Below are positions 24,890-34,285 of a DNA stretch of 64,000 bases, piece after piece. A program made the position numbers and the translations under genes. The notes under the pieces are model-generated. The model saw nothing but the letters and a program-made list of their open reading frames with translations. It was not told where the DNA came from and did no database searches. The stretch comes from Streptomyces sp. V4I2 (GTDB lineage: Bacteria > Actinomycetota > Actinomycetes > Streptomycetales > Streptomycetaceae). The stretch is taken from positions 2,728,001-2,792,000 of the forward strand of contig NZ_JAUSZM010000003.1 in assembly GCF_030817655.1 (NCBI RefSeq), in the 5' to 3' direction. The stretch's first letter is position 1; every line of letters begins with the position of its first letter.

Positions 24890-24897
24890 GCACGAGA

Positions 24898-24925
24898 AAC
24901 GGCGACGCCCGAAGGCGTCGCCGTT
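24898..24925. terminator. bidirectional hairpin terminator
   Basis: AACGGCGACGCC (24898-24909) and GGCGTCGCCGTT (24914-24925) form a 12-bp stem with a CGAA loop, placed between the convergent AbfB gene and the suf operon. It has A residues on one side and T on the other, so it can serve both. Confidence 0.85.
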
Positions 24926-24943
24926 CGCATCAGCTCGTGGAAC

Positions 24944-25276
24944 TCAGACGTTGAACCCGAGCGCCCGCAGCTGCTCGCGCCCGTCGTCCGTGATCTTGTC
25001 GGGGCCCCACGGGGGCATCCAGACCCAGTTGATGCGGAGCTCGTTGACGAGGCCGTCCGTGGCGGACTTGGCCTGGTCCTCGATGACGTCCGTCAGCGGA
25101 CAGGCCGCCGAGGTCAGGGTCATGTCGATGGTCGCGATGTTCGCGTCGTCGATGTGGATGCCGTAGATCAGGCCGAGGTTGACGACGTCGATGCCCAGTT
25201 CGGGGTCGACGACGTCGTACAGGGCCTCGCGGAGTTCTTCCTCCGAGGCCGGCTTCATCTCAACGGTCTCGCTCAT
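24944..25276 (-). CDS. sufT: Fe-S assembly factor of the MIP18/DUF59 family (SufT-like)
   Basis: 110 residues; AAAGGAAG precedes the ATG, which overlaps the sufU stop. Family signature DPELGIDVVNLGLIYG and SAACPLTDV with the conserved Cys. SufT-like proteins help deliver Fe-S clusters to target proteins. Last gene of the suf operon. Confidence 0.92.
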   Translation of the reverse strand: MSETVEMKPASEEELREALYDVVDPELGIDVVNLGLIYGIHIDDANIATIDMTLTSAACPLTDVIEDQAKSATDGLVNELRINWVWMPPWGPDKITDDGREQLRALGFNV

Positions 25277-25740
25277 GCGGTCTTCCTTTCGGCGTCGGCT
25301 CCGCCCAGGGCCTGGGCCGTCGCGTCCTTCCACGCCATCCAGCTCAGGAGGGCGCACTTCACCCGCGCCGGGTACTTGGAGACACCGGCGAACGCGACCG
25401 CGTCCTCCAGCACCTCCTCCATCGCGTCGTCGGGCTCGATCCGGCCCTTGGACTGCATCAGCTCCAGGAAGGTCTCCTGGATCTTCTGCGCGTCCGCCAG
25501 GTCCTTGCCGACCAGCAGGTCGTTCAGCACGGAGGCCGAGGCCTGGCTGATCGAGCAGCCCTGACCCTCGTACGAGACGTCGCTGATCGTCGTGCCGTCG
25601 TACTTCACGCGCAGCGTGATCTCGTCGCCGCACGTCGGGTTGACGTGGTGCACCTCGGCGTCGCCATCCCGAAGACCACGCCCGTGCGGGTGCTTGTAGT
25701 GGTCCAGGATGACTTCCTGGTACATCGAATCCAGCTTCAC
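25273..25740 (-). CDS. sufU: SufU, zinc-dependent sulfur-transfer protein
   Basis: 155 residues from a GTG at 25740 (reading MKLDSMYQEVILDHYKHP). Three Cys motifs, NPTCGDE, EGQGCSISQAS and VKCALLSW, correspond to the Zn/sulfur-binding Cys residues of SufU, which accepts persulfide from SufS. The 16-bp gap after sufS and the ATGA overlap with sufT place it firmly in the operon. Confidence 0.93.
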   Translation of the reverse strand: MKLDSMYQEVILDHYKHPHGRGLRDGDAEVHHVNPTCGDEITLRVKYDGTTISDVSYEGQGCSISQASASVLNDLLVGKDLADAQKIQETFLELMQSKGRIEPDDAMEEVLEDAVAFAGVSKYPARVKCALLSWMAWKDATAQALGGADAERKTA

Positions 25741-25756
25741 GATTTCAGCACGCCCC

Positions 25757-27013
25757 TCAGCCGAAGAAGTTCCGTACGTGCTCCAAACCGTCGACCAGAG
25801 CGTCGATCTCGGCCGGCGTGGAGTACAGATAGAACGACGCTCGCGTGGTCGCAGGAATTCCGTACCGCAGGCAGACCGGGCGTGCGCAGTGATGGCCGAC
25901 CCGGACCGCGATGCCCTGCTCGTCGAGGACCTGGCCCACGTCGTGCGGGTGGATGTCACCGAGCGTGAAGGAGATCGCCGCGCCCCGGTCCTCGGCCGTG
26001 GTCGGGCCGATGATCCTGAGGCCCGGGACCTCCGCGAGGCGCTTGACCGCGTACTCCGTGAGCGCGTGCTCGTGGGCGAGGATCTTGTCCATGCCGATCG
26101 CCGACAGGTAGTCGATCGCCGCTCCCAGCCCGACCGCCTGCGCGATCGGCGGGGTGCCCGCCTCGAACTTGTGGGGCGCCGGGGCGTACGTCGACGAGTG
26201 CATCGACACCGTCTCGATCATCTCGCCGCCGCCGAGGAACGGAGGCAGGTCCTCCAGCAGCTCCTGGCGGCCCCAGAGGACGCCGATGCCGGTCGGGCCG
26301 CACATCTTGTGGCCGGTGAAGGCCACGAAGTCGGCCTGGAGGGCCTGTACGTCCATCGGCATGTGCGGAGCGGCCTGCGAGGCGTCGATGCACACCAGCG
26401 CGCCGACCTCCTGCGCACGGCGCACTATCGCCTCGACGGGGTTCACCGTGCCCAGGATGTTGGACACCAGGACGAAGGAGACGATCTTCGTCTTCTCCGT
26501 GATGATCTCGTCGATGTTGGAGAGGTCGAGGCGGCCGTCGTCGGTCAGCCCGAACCACTTCAGCTTCGCGCCCGTGCGCTGCGCCAGCAGCTGCCACGGC
26601 ACGATGTTGGAGTGATGCTCCATCTCCGTGATGACGATCTCGGTCTCGTGGTCCACGCGGTAGGGCTCGTCGGCCCAGCCCAGCATGTTCGCCACGAGGT
26701 TGAGCGACTCGGAGGCGTTCTTGGTGAAGATCACCTCGTCGCGGCTCGGCGCGTTGATGAACGCGGCGACCTTGTCGCGCGCGCCCTCGTACAGCGCCGT
26801 GGCCTCCTCGGCGAGCACATGCACACCGCGATGGACGTTGGCGTTGTGGCGCTCGTAGTACTCACTCAGGGCGTCCAGTACCTGGCGCGGTTTCTGCGAG
26901 GTCGCCGCGTTGTCCAGGTAGACGAGCTTCCGGTCGTCGTGGACCAGGCGGTCCAGGATGGGGAAGTCCTTACGGATCGCCTCGGCGTCGAGGAGGCCCG
27001 GCAGCTGTGTCAC
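25757..27013 (-). CDS. sufS: SufS cysteine desulfurase
   Basis: 418 residues, normal length for group II desulfurases. PLP enzyme converting cysteine to alanine and an enzyme-bound persulfide. Visible: substrate/PLP region EMEHHSNIVPWQ, Schiff-base Lys in FTGHKMCGPTG, and the reactive Cys in RVGHHCARPVC. GTG start overlaps the sufC stop (GTGA), so the two are coupled. Confidence 0.95.
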   Translation of the reverse strand: MTQLPGLLDAEAIRKDFPILDRLVHDDRKLVYLDNAATSQKPRQVLDALSEYYERHNANVHRGVHVLAEEATALYEGARDKVAAFINAPSRDEVIFTKNASESLNLVANMLGWADEPYRVDHETEIVITEMEHHSNIVPWQLLAQRTGAKLKWFGLTDDGRLDLSNIDEIITEKTKIVSFVLVSNILGTVNPVEAIVRRAQEVGALVCIDASQAAPHMPMDVQALQADFVAFTGHKMCGPTGIGVLWGRQELLEDLPPFLGGGEMIETVSMHSSTYAPAPHKFEAGTPPIAQAVGLGAAIDYLSAIGMDKILAHEHALTEYAVKRLAEVPGLRIIGPTTAEDRGAAISFTLGDIHPHDVGQVLDEQGIAVRVGHHCARPVCLRYGIPATTRASFYLYSTPAEIDALVDGLEHVRNFFG

Positions 27014-27801
27014 GCGACGTCCTCCTCTGAGTTCGCTCCGCTCACGGGTCCACCCTTCGTGTAAGCCTCGTAGCCCTCGTTCTCCAGCTTGTCGGCGAGT
27101 TCGGCGCCACCGGACTCGACGATCCGGCCCGCGGAGAAGACGTGGACGTAGTCGGGCTTGATGTAGCGCAGGATGCGCGTGTAGTGCGTGATGAGCATGG
27201 TGCCCACCTCGCCGCTCTCACGGACGCGGTTGACGCCCTCGGAGACGACCCGGAGCGCGTCGACGTCCAGACCGGAGTCCGTCTCGTCGAGGATCGCGAC
27301 CTTCGGCTTGAGGAGCTCCAGCTGGAGGATCTCGTGGCGCTTCTTCTCACCGCCGGAGAAGCCCTCGTTCACGTTGCGCTCGGCGAAGGCCGGGTCCATG
27401 TTGAGACGCTGCATGGTCTCCTTGACCTCCTTCACCCACGTCCGCAGCTTGGGGGCCTCGCCGCGGATGGCGGTGGCGGACGTACGGAGGAAGTTGGAGA
27501 CCGAGACGCCGGGGACCTCGACCGGGTACTGCATCGCCAGGAACAGGCCCGCGCGGGCGCGCTCGTCGACGGACATCGCCAGGACGTCCTCGCCGTCGAG
27601 GGTGACGGTGCCGCTGGTGATCGTGTACTTCGGGTGACCCGCGAGCGAGTAGGCGAGCGTCGACTTGCCGGAGCCGTTCGGGCCCATGATGGCGTGCGTC
27701 TCGCCCTGCTTCACGGTGAGGTCGACGCCCTTGAGGATCTCCTTGGTGGAGTTGTCGGCCTCGACGGTGACGTGCAGGTCTCGGATTTCAAGCGTTGCCA
27801 T
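27010..27801 (-). CDS. sufC: SufC, ABC-type ATPase of the Fe-S scaffold
   Basis: 263 residues. Walker A GPNGSGKST, signature FSGGEKKRHE, Walker B VAILDETDSGLD and switch His in LITHYTR are all present. SufC drives conformational change of the SufBCD scaffold during cluster assembly; it has no membrane partner. GAGG precedes the ATG at 27801. Followed at 4-bp overlap by sufS. Confidence 0.96.
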   Translation of the reverse strand: MATLEIRDLHVTVEADNSTKEILKGVDLTVKQGETHAIMGPNGSGKSTLAYSLAGHPKYTITSGTVTLDGEDVLAMSVDERARAGLFLAMQYPVEVPGVSVSNFLRTSATAIRGEAPKLRTWVKEVKETMQRLNMDPAFAERNVNEGFSGGEKKRHEILQLELLKPKVAILDETDSGLDVDALRVVSEGVNRVRESGEVGTMLITHYTRILRYIKPDYVHVFSAGRIVESGGAELADKLENEGYEAYTKGGPVSGANSEEDVA

Positions 27802-27809
27802 GGGTTGCC

Positions 27810-28130
27810 TCAGGACTCCTGGGAAAGGGAGACGAGCACATCGTCCCCTTCGATCTTTACGGGATATACGGGGACGGGGCGCGTCGCGGGCAGGCCGGAC
27901 GGTTTGCCGGTGCGGAGGTCGAAGCTGGAGCCGTGCAGCCAGCACTCGATCTGGCAGTCCTCCACCTCGCCCTCGGAGAGCGAGACGTTCGCGTGCGAGC
28001 AGATGTCGTGGATCGCGAACACCTCCCCCTCGGTCTGCACGACCGAGACCGGCGTGCCGTCGAGTTCCACCCGCTTCGGGGTGTCCTCCTCCAGTTCGCT
28101 CAGCCCACAGGCGCGTACGAAGGCGGCCAT
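27810..28130 (-). CDS. Rieske-type [2Fe-2S] ferredoxin of the suf operon
   Basis: 106 residues. Rieske cluster motifs CSHANVSLSEG (C-x-H) and CWLHGSSFD (C-x2-H) are complete. No signal peptide or membrane anchor, so it is a soluble ferredoxin as in ring-dioxygenase systems. The ATGA overlap with sufD and 8-bp gap to sufC show it is a genuine operon member; it may supply electrons for cluster assembly. Confidence 0.93.
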   Translation of the reverse strand: MAAFVRACGLSELEEDTPKRVELDGTPVSVVQTEGEVFAIHDICSHANVSLSEGEVEDCQIECWLHGSSFDLRTGKPSGLPATRPVPVYPVKIEGDDVLVSLSQES

Positions 28131-29311
28131 CAGACCGACGCCTCCAGCTCCTCGTCGATCTTCACGAGAAGGCGCTCTTCGATGTCGTCGACGCCGATCT
28201 GCTGGACCAGCTCGGCGAAGAAGCCGCGGACCACCAGGCGGCGGGCCTCGTCGGCCGGGATGCCGCGGGCCATCAGGTAGAAGAGCTGCTCGTCGTCGAA
28301 ACGGCCGGTGGCGCTGGCGTGGCCGGCGCCGACGATCTCGCCGGTCTCGATCTCGAGGTTCGGCACGGAATCGACCCGGGCGCCGTCGGTCAGAACCAGG
28401 TTGCGGTTCATCTCGTACGTGTCCGTGCCCTCGGCCTTGGCCTCGATGAGGACGTCGCCGATCCACACCGCGTGGGCGCCCTCGCCCTGGAGCGCGCCCT
28501 TGTAGGCCACGTTCGACTTGCAGTGCGGGGTGTTGTGGTCGACCAGGAGGCGGTGCTCCTGGTGCTGGCCGGCGTCCGTGAAGTAGAGGCCGAAGAGTTC
28601 GGCCTCACCGCCGGGGCCGGCGTACGTGACGCGCGGGTGCAGGCGGACCAGGTCGCCGCCGAAGGTGACCACGAACGATTTGAAGGTGGCGTCGCGGCCG
28701 ATCAGCGCGTTGTGCTGGGCCACGTGCACGGCCTTGTCGTCCCAGTCCTGGACGGAGACGACGGTCAGCTTGGCGCCGTCCCCGAGGAGGTAGTCGACGT
28801 TGGCGGCGAGCACGGCGTCGCCGGTGTGGTCGAGGACGACGACGGCCTCGGCGAAGGCTCCCAGCTCGATGACCTGGTGGGCGAAGGAGGTCCCGCCCTC
28901 GCCGTGCACGGCGATACGGATCGGCTCGGTGAGGACCGTCTCCTTGGGGACGGTGATCACGCCGGCCTTCTCGAACGCCGAGTACGCCTGGGCGGCGACG
29001 CGGTCCACCGGGACGCCCGCCTTGCCCAGGCGCGCGTCGTCACGGCCGACGGTCTCGACGACGACGCCCTCGGGCGCGTCGATGTCGACCTTCAGGCCGT
29101 CGCCGGTGGCGACCGCGGTGCCGTCGTGCAGCCCGCGCAGCCGCTCCAGCGGGGTGAACCGCCACTCCTCCTCACGGCCGTGCGGGACCGGGAAGTCCTG
29201 CACGTCGAAGGACGGGGGCGCGCTCATGCGCGTGGCGACGGTCGACTCGGCGGCCACCGCGATCTGGCCGGCGGTGGTGGACCCCACCGGGATGTTCTGA
29301 GCCTCAGCCAT
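28130..29311 (-). CDS. sufD: SufD, Fe-S scaffold protein
   Basis: 393 residues. The C-terminal half shows the beta-helix region common to SufB and SufD (HQEHRLLVDHNTPHCKSNV, EGTDTYEMNRNLVLTDGAR, FYLMARGIPADEARRLVVRG). SufD pairs with SufB on SufC to form the SufBC2D scaffold. Only a weak ribosome site precedes the ATG. Coupled by ATGA to the Rieske gene. Confidence 0.95.
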   Translation of the reverse strand: MAEAQNIPVGSTTAGQIAVAAESTVATRMSAPPSFDVQDFPVPHGREEEWRFTPLERLRGLHDGTAVATGDGLKVDIDAPEGVVVETVGRDDARLGKAGVPVDRVAAQAYSAFEKAGVITVPKETVLTEPIRIAVHGEGGTSFAHQVIELGAFAEAVVVLDHTGDAVLAANVDYLLGDGAKLTVVSVQDWDDKAVHVAQHNALIGRDATFKSFVVTFGGDLVRLHPRVTYAGPGGEAELFGLYFTDAGQHQEHRLLVDHNTPHCKSNVAYKGALQGEGAHAVWIGDVLIEAKAEGTDTYEMNRNLVLTDGARVDSVPNLEIETGEIVGAGHASATGRFDDEQLFYLMARGIPADEARRLVVRGFFAELVQQIGVDDIEERLLVKIDEELEASV

Positions 29312-29371
29312 GGCTGTCGGTCTGCTCTCTTCCTACGTCAGATTTCGCTAGCTGGTTGTGGAGAGGCGGCC

Positions 29372-30793
29372 TTAGCCGACCGCGCCTTCCATCTGCAGCT
29401 CGATCAGCCGGTTGAGTTCGAGGGCGTACTCCATGGGGAGTTCCTTCGCGATCGGCTCGACGAAGCCGCGCACGATCATGGCCATCGCCTCGAACTCGGT
29501 CAGACCACGGCTCATCAGGTAGAAGAGCTGGTCCTCGGAGACCTTGGAGACGGTCGCCTCGTGACCCATGGACACGTCGTCCTCGCGGACGTCCACGTAG
29601 GGGTACGTGTCGGAGCGGGAGATGGTGTCGACGAGCAGCGCGTCGCACAGCACGTTCGACTTGGAGCCGTGGGCGCCCTCACCGATCTCGACGAGACCGC
29701 GGTAGGACGTACGACCGCCACCGCGCGCCACCGACTTGGAGACGATGTTGGAGGAGGTGTTCGGCGCCATGTGGACCATCTTGGAGCCGGCGTCCTGGTG
29801 CTGGCCCTCGCCCGCGAAGGCGATGGACAGGGTCTCGCCCTTGGCGTGCTCGCCCATCAGGTAGACGGCCGGGTACTTCATCGTCACCTTGGAGCCGATG
29901 TTGCCGTCGATCCACTCCATGGTCGCGCCCTCGTACGCCACGGCGCGCTTGGTGACCAGGTTGTAGACGTTGTTCGACCAGTTCTGGATGGTCGTGTAAC
30001 GGCAGCGGGCGTTCTTCTTGACGATGATCTCGACGACCGCGGAGTGCAGCGAGTCCGACTTGTAGATCGGCGCCGTACAACCCTCGACGTAGTGCACGTA
30101 GGCACCCTCGTCGACGATGATCAGGGTCCGCTCGAACTGGCCCATGTTCTCCGTGTTGATACGGAAGTAGGCCTGCAGCGGGATCTCGACGTGCACGCCC
30201 GGCGGCACGTAGATGAAGGAGCCGCCCGACCACACGGCGGTGTTCAGGGAGGCGAACTTGTTGTCACCGACGGGGATGACGGTCCCGAAGTACTCCTTGA
30301 AGAGCTCCGGGTGCTGCTTCAGCGCGGTGTCGGTGTCGAGGAAGATGACGCCCTGCTCCTCCAGGTCCTCGCGGATCTGGTGGTAGACGACCTCGGACTC
30401 GTACTGGGCCGCGACACCGGCGACGAGGCGCTGCTTCTCCGCCTCCGGGATGCCGAGCTTGTCGTACGTGTTCTTGATGTCCTCGGGCAGGTCCTCCCAG
30501 GACTCCGCCTGCTTCTCCGTGGAACGTACGAAGTACTTGATGTTGTCGAAGTCGATCCCCGACAGGTCCGAGCCCCAGTTCGGCATGGGCTTCTTGCCGA
30601 ACAGGCGCAGGCCCTTGAGGCGGAGCTTGGTCATCCACTCCGGCTCGCTCTTCTTCGCCGAGATGTCGCGGACGACGTCCTCGTTGATGCCGCGCTTGGC
30701 AGAGGCGCCGGCCTTGTCGGAGTCGGCCCAGCCGTATTCGTACTTGCCCAGACCCTCGAGCTCGGGGTGGGCAGTCTCCGTGGGGAGCGTCAT
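29372..30793 (-). CDS. sufB: SufB, Fe-S scaffold protein
   Basis: 473 residues, full length. Conserved segments include [36 protein letters not shown] (with the conserved Cys), [14 protein letters not shown] and the C-terminal [20 protein letters not shown] shared with SufD. It carries the nascent cluster in the SufBC2D complex. GGGAGGAA precedes the ATG, which overlaps the sufR stop (ATGA), so the repressor and scaffold are coupled. Confidence 0.96.
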   Translation of the reverse strand: MTLPTETAHPELEGLGKYEYGWADSDKAGASAKRGINEDVVRDISAKKSEPEWMTKLRLKGLRLFGKKPMPNWGSDLSGIDFDNIKYFVRSTEKQAESWEDLPEDIKNTYDKLGIPEAEKQRLVAGVAAQYESEVVYHQIREDLEEQGVIFLDTDTALKQHPELFKEYFGTVIPVGDNKFASLNTAVWSGGSFIYVPPGVHVEIPLQAYFRINTENMGQFERTLIIVDEGAYVHYVEGCTAPIYKSDSLHSAVVEIIVKKNARCRYTTIQNWSNNVYNLVTKRAVAYEGATMEWIDGNIGSKVTMKYPAVYLMGEHAKGETLSIAFAGEGQHQDAGSKMVHMAPNTSSNIVSKSVARGGGRTSYRGLVEIGEGAHGSKSNVLCDALLVDTISRSDTYPYVDVREDDVSMGHEATVSKVSEDQLFYLMSRGLTEFEAMAMIVRGFVEPIAKELPMEYALELNRLIELQMEGAVG

Positions 30794-31533
30794 GCGGGGT
30801 TCCTCCCGGCCGTGCTTGCAGATGCGTTGTCAGTCGTGTGGGAAATCTTGGGGATGAACGTCGTGCAGACACCGTCGCCGTGCGCGATGGTCGCCAGTCG
30901 CTGGACGTGGGTGCCGAGCAGCTGGGAGAAGATCTCGGTCTCCGCCTCGCAGAGCTGCGGGAACTTTTCCGCGACGTGGGCCACCGGGCAGTGGTGCTGG
31001 CAGAGCTGCTCGCCGACCGGTGCGCTTCGCGCCGTAGCAGCGTACCCGTCCGCGCTCAGGGCCTTGGCCAGGGCTTCGGTCCGCTCTTCGGGGGCGGCCG
31101 CCTCGACGGCCTTGCGGTAGGCGGTGGCCTGTTCGGCGATCCTGGCGCGGGCGAAGGCGACGACCGCCTCGTCCCCGCCGAAACGCTCCTGGATCCAGCG
31201 CAGGGCGTCCGTGGCGAGCTTGTCGTAGGACTGGTCGAACGCGTCGCGGCCGCAGTCCGTGAGGGCGAAGACCTTGGCGGGCCGGCCGCGCGTCCGCGCC
31301 CCGTACACCCGCTGTTCCCGGGCCTCCACGACGTCGTCGGCGACCAGCGCGTCCAGATGCCGGCGTACGGCCGCCTGGGTGAGCCCCAGCCGTCCGGCCA
31401 GCTCGGTCGCGGTCGACGGCCCGTGGTCCAGGATGGACCGAGCGACCCGGTTGCGCGTCGAGCGCTCACCGGTCGCTAGCTCCTCCTGCGGGGCCCCCGT
31501 GGGGGTCTCCCGAGCCTCGCCGACGTTTTTCAC
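30790..31533 (-). CDS. sufR: SufR, Fe-S-sensing repressor of the suf operon
   Basis: 247 residues from a GTG at 31533. DNA-binding domain at about 25-90 ([40 protein letters not shown]). Three Cys in the C-terminal half ([21 protein letters not shown]) match the cluster ligands of SufR, which represses suf in its cluster-loaded form. The start has no Shine-Dalgarno and lies at the edge of the operator, implying a leaderless mRNA; a longer reading from 31605 is less likely. Confidence 0.92.
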   Translation of the reverse strand: MKNVGEARETPTGAPQEELATGERSTRNRVARSILDHGPSTATELAGRLGLTQAAVRRHLDALVADDVVEAREQRVYGARTRGRPAKVFALTDCGRDAFDQSYDKLATDALRWIQERFGGDEAVVAFARARIAEQATAYRKAVEAAAPEERTEALAKALSADGYAATARSAPVGEQLCQHHCPVAHVAEKFPQLCEAETEIFSQLLGTHVQRLATIAHGDGVCTTFIPKISHTTDNASASTAGRNPA

Positions 31534-31546
31534 AACGCCATTGTTG
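31533..31546 (-). promoter_or_regulatory. SufR operator (CAAC-N6-GTTG) at the sufR start
   Basis: CAAC-GCCATT-GTTG is a palindrome-type match to the CAAC-N6-GTTG site I recall being reported for Streptomyces SufR. It overlaps the first base of the GTG start and the likely -10 region (AACAAT), so a bound repressor would directly block the first transcript position. Confidence 0.75.
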
Positions 31547-31605
31547 CGTAATTCCTCTGAGGCAGGCAAGCGGCGTCCGGAACGACGGACGGTGCCCTGC
31601 GTCAC

Positions 31606-31653
31606 TTAGGTTTACCTAATCTGACCTGGGCAAACGATCTTTGATCGATCAAA
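31606..31653. promoter_or_regulatory. two palindromes between sufR and the AAC(3)-like gene
   Basis: TTAGGT-TT-ACCTAA (31606-31619) resembles a shortened iron box (DtxR/DmdR type, half-site TTAGGT), and TTTGATCGATCAAA (31640-31653) is a perfect 14-bp palindrome. Both lie in the divergent gap. They could control either the suf operon or the acetyltransferase-like gene. Confidence 0.55.
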
Positions 31654-31694
31654 TCGGTGGCGTCGGCGAGCCCTGTCCGGGACACTCCACAACC

Positions 31695-32492
31695 ATGCCC
31701 ACACCCCCTCCCACCGGCCCTCTTGTCACCCGGGACACCCTCGCGACCCAGCTGCGCGCCCTGGGTGTCGAACCAGGCGAAACCCTCCTGATGCACTCCT
31801 CCCTCAGCTCCCTCGGCTGGGTCTGCGGAGGGGCCGTGGCGGTCGTCCAGGGACTTCTCGACACGCTCGGTCCGGACGGCACACTGGTCGTCCCCACCCA
31901 GACGGGCAGCCTCTCGGACCCGGCCCTGTGGGCAAACCCGCCGGTCCCCGAGGCGTGGTGGGACACGATCCGGGCCACCATGCCCGCGTTCGACCCCCTG
32001 GTCACGCCCAGCCGCGGGGTCGGCGTGATCCCGGAGACCGTACGGACCTGGCCGGGCGCCCTGCGCAGCGCGCACCCGCAGACCTCGTTCGCCGCTGTCG
32101 GCCCGCGCGCGGCGGAGATCATCGAGGGGCACGCGCCGGACTGCCGCCTCGGCGAGCACAGCCCCCTGGCACGACTGGAACACCTCCACGCGCGCGTGCT
32201 GCTGCTCGGCGCCGGCTACGACACCTGCACCAGCTTCCACCTGGCCGAGTACCGCATACCGGCGCCGCGCGTGAAGGTCGGCCGACCCGGACCGGCGGGC
32301 TGGGAGGTGGTGACCGAGGTGTCGATCGACTCGGACCGGTTCGACGAACTGGGGCACGACTTCGAGCGGGACCGTCCCGTCGTACGCGGACAGGTGGGCG
32401 CGGCCGACGTCCGGCTGTTCCCCGTGGCGGAGGCGGTGGCGTACGCGGAGCGGTGGCTGGCGGTGCACCGGTCGCGCGAGGAGGAGGTCTGA
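31695..32492 (+). CDS. aminoglycoside N(3)-acetyltransferase-family protein (AAC(3)-like)
   Basis: 265 residues, typical length. Family features: TLLMHSSLSSLGWVCGG near the N-terminus, LVVPTQTGSLSDPA, SRGVGVIPETVRTWPGALRSAHPQ with conserved Arg-His, and LLLGAGYDTCTSFHLAEY. Enzymes of this fold acetylate the 3-amino group of aminoglycosides using acetyl-CoA, but chromosomal Streptomyces members often have unknown substrates. No ribosome site precedes the ATG. Possible resistance role only inferred. Confidence 0.88.
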   Translation: MPTPPPTGPLVTRDTLATQLRALGVEPGETLLMHSSLSSLGWVCGGAVAVVQGLLDTLGPDGTLVVPTQTGSLSDPALWANPPVPEAWWDTIRATMPAFDPLVTPSRGVGVIPETVRTWPGALRSAHPQTSFAAVGPRAAEIIEGHAPDCRLGEHSPLARLEHLHARVLLLGAGYDTCTSFHLAEYRIPAPRVKVGRPGPAGWEVVTEVSIDSDRFDELGHDFERDRPVVRGQVGAADVRLFPVAEAVAYAERWLAVHRSREEEV

Positions 32493-32544
32493 GGCCCGTC
32501 CGCCCGGGCCGGGTGGAGATCTCGCACCCGCCGGTCTGGGCTCC

Positions 32545-32562
32545 GGTTCGCGAACCTAGACT
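32545..32562 (+). promoter_or_regulatory. palindrome plus -10 of the ABC transporter operon
   Basis: GGTTCGCGAACC (32545-32556) is a perfect 12-bp palindrome directly followed by TAGACT (32557-32562), a good Streptomyces -10. The ATG follows 8 bp later with no Shine-Dalgarno, so transcription probably starts at the ATG and a regulator at the palindrome could block it. Confidence 0.55.
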
Positions 32563-32570
32563 CTGGACCC

Positions 32571-33490
<920 letters not shown>

Positions 33491-33494
<4 letters not shown>

Positions 33495-34276
33495 CCGCCG
33501 GCACCGCCGGCACCACCGGCACCTACGCACCGCGGCCGGGTGCCGCGCCGCTCCCCCGCATGATCGGGGCGCAGGCCGCGCTGGAGACGAAGATGCTCCT
33601 GCGCAACGGCGAGCAGCTGCTGCTGACGGTCGTCATCCCGACACTGCTCCTCGTTCTCTTCAGCTCCGTGGACATCGTCGACACCGGAGCCGGCGAGGCC
33701 GTCGACTTCCTGACGCCGGGCGTCCTCGCCCTCGCCGTGATGTCGACGGCGTTCACCGGGCAGGCCATCGCGACGGGCTTCGAGCGGCGGTACGGCGTCC
33801 TGAAGCGCCTCGCCTCCTCCCCCCTCCCCCGCTGGGGCCTGATGGCCGCGAAGACGCTGGCCGTGCTGGTCACGGAGGTCCTCCAGATCGTCCTGCTGAC
33901 GGTGATCGCCTTCGCCCTGGGCTGGTCGCCGCACGGAAACCCCTTCGCCGTACTGCTTCTGCTGGTCCTCGGGACGGCCGCCTTCTCGGGGCTCGGCCTG
34001 CTGATGGCGGGCACGCTGAAGGCGGAGGCCACGCTGGGCGCCGCCAACCTGGTCTTCCTGCTGCTCCTGGTGGGCGGCGGGGTGATCGTGCCGCTGGACA
34101 AGTTCCCTGCCGGCGCCCAGGACGTGCTCGGGCTGCTGCCGATCTCGGCGCTGTCGGACGGACTGCGGGACGTGTTGCAGCACGGGGCCGGGATGCCTTG
34201 GGGGAACCTGGGGATTCTGGGCGTGTGGGCGGTCGTGGGGTTGGCGGCGGCGGGGAAGTTCTTCCGCTGGGAGTGA
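33491..34276 (+). CDS. ABC-2-type permease subunit
   Basis: 261 residues with about six membrane helices and an ABC-2 permease pattern (LRNGEQLLLTVVIPTLLLVL near the N-terminus, ATGFERRYGVLKRLASSPL, and the late VIVPLDKFP...LLPISALSDGLRD). Forms the channel of the exporter with the preceding ATPase. A Gly/Thr-rich N-terminal tail precedes the first helix. Confidence 0.93.
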
Positions 34277-34285
34277 GCGATGTGA

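Noticed and set aside
31534..31605. Longer SufR start at 31605
   Set aside because: It would place the SufR operator and likely promoter inside the coding region, and the added residues look unlike the family.
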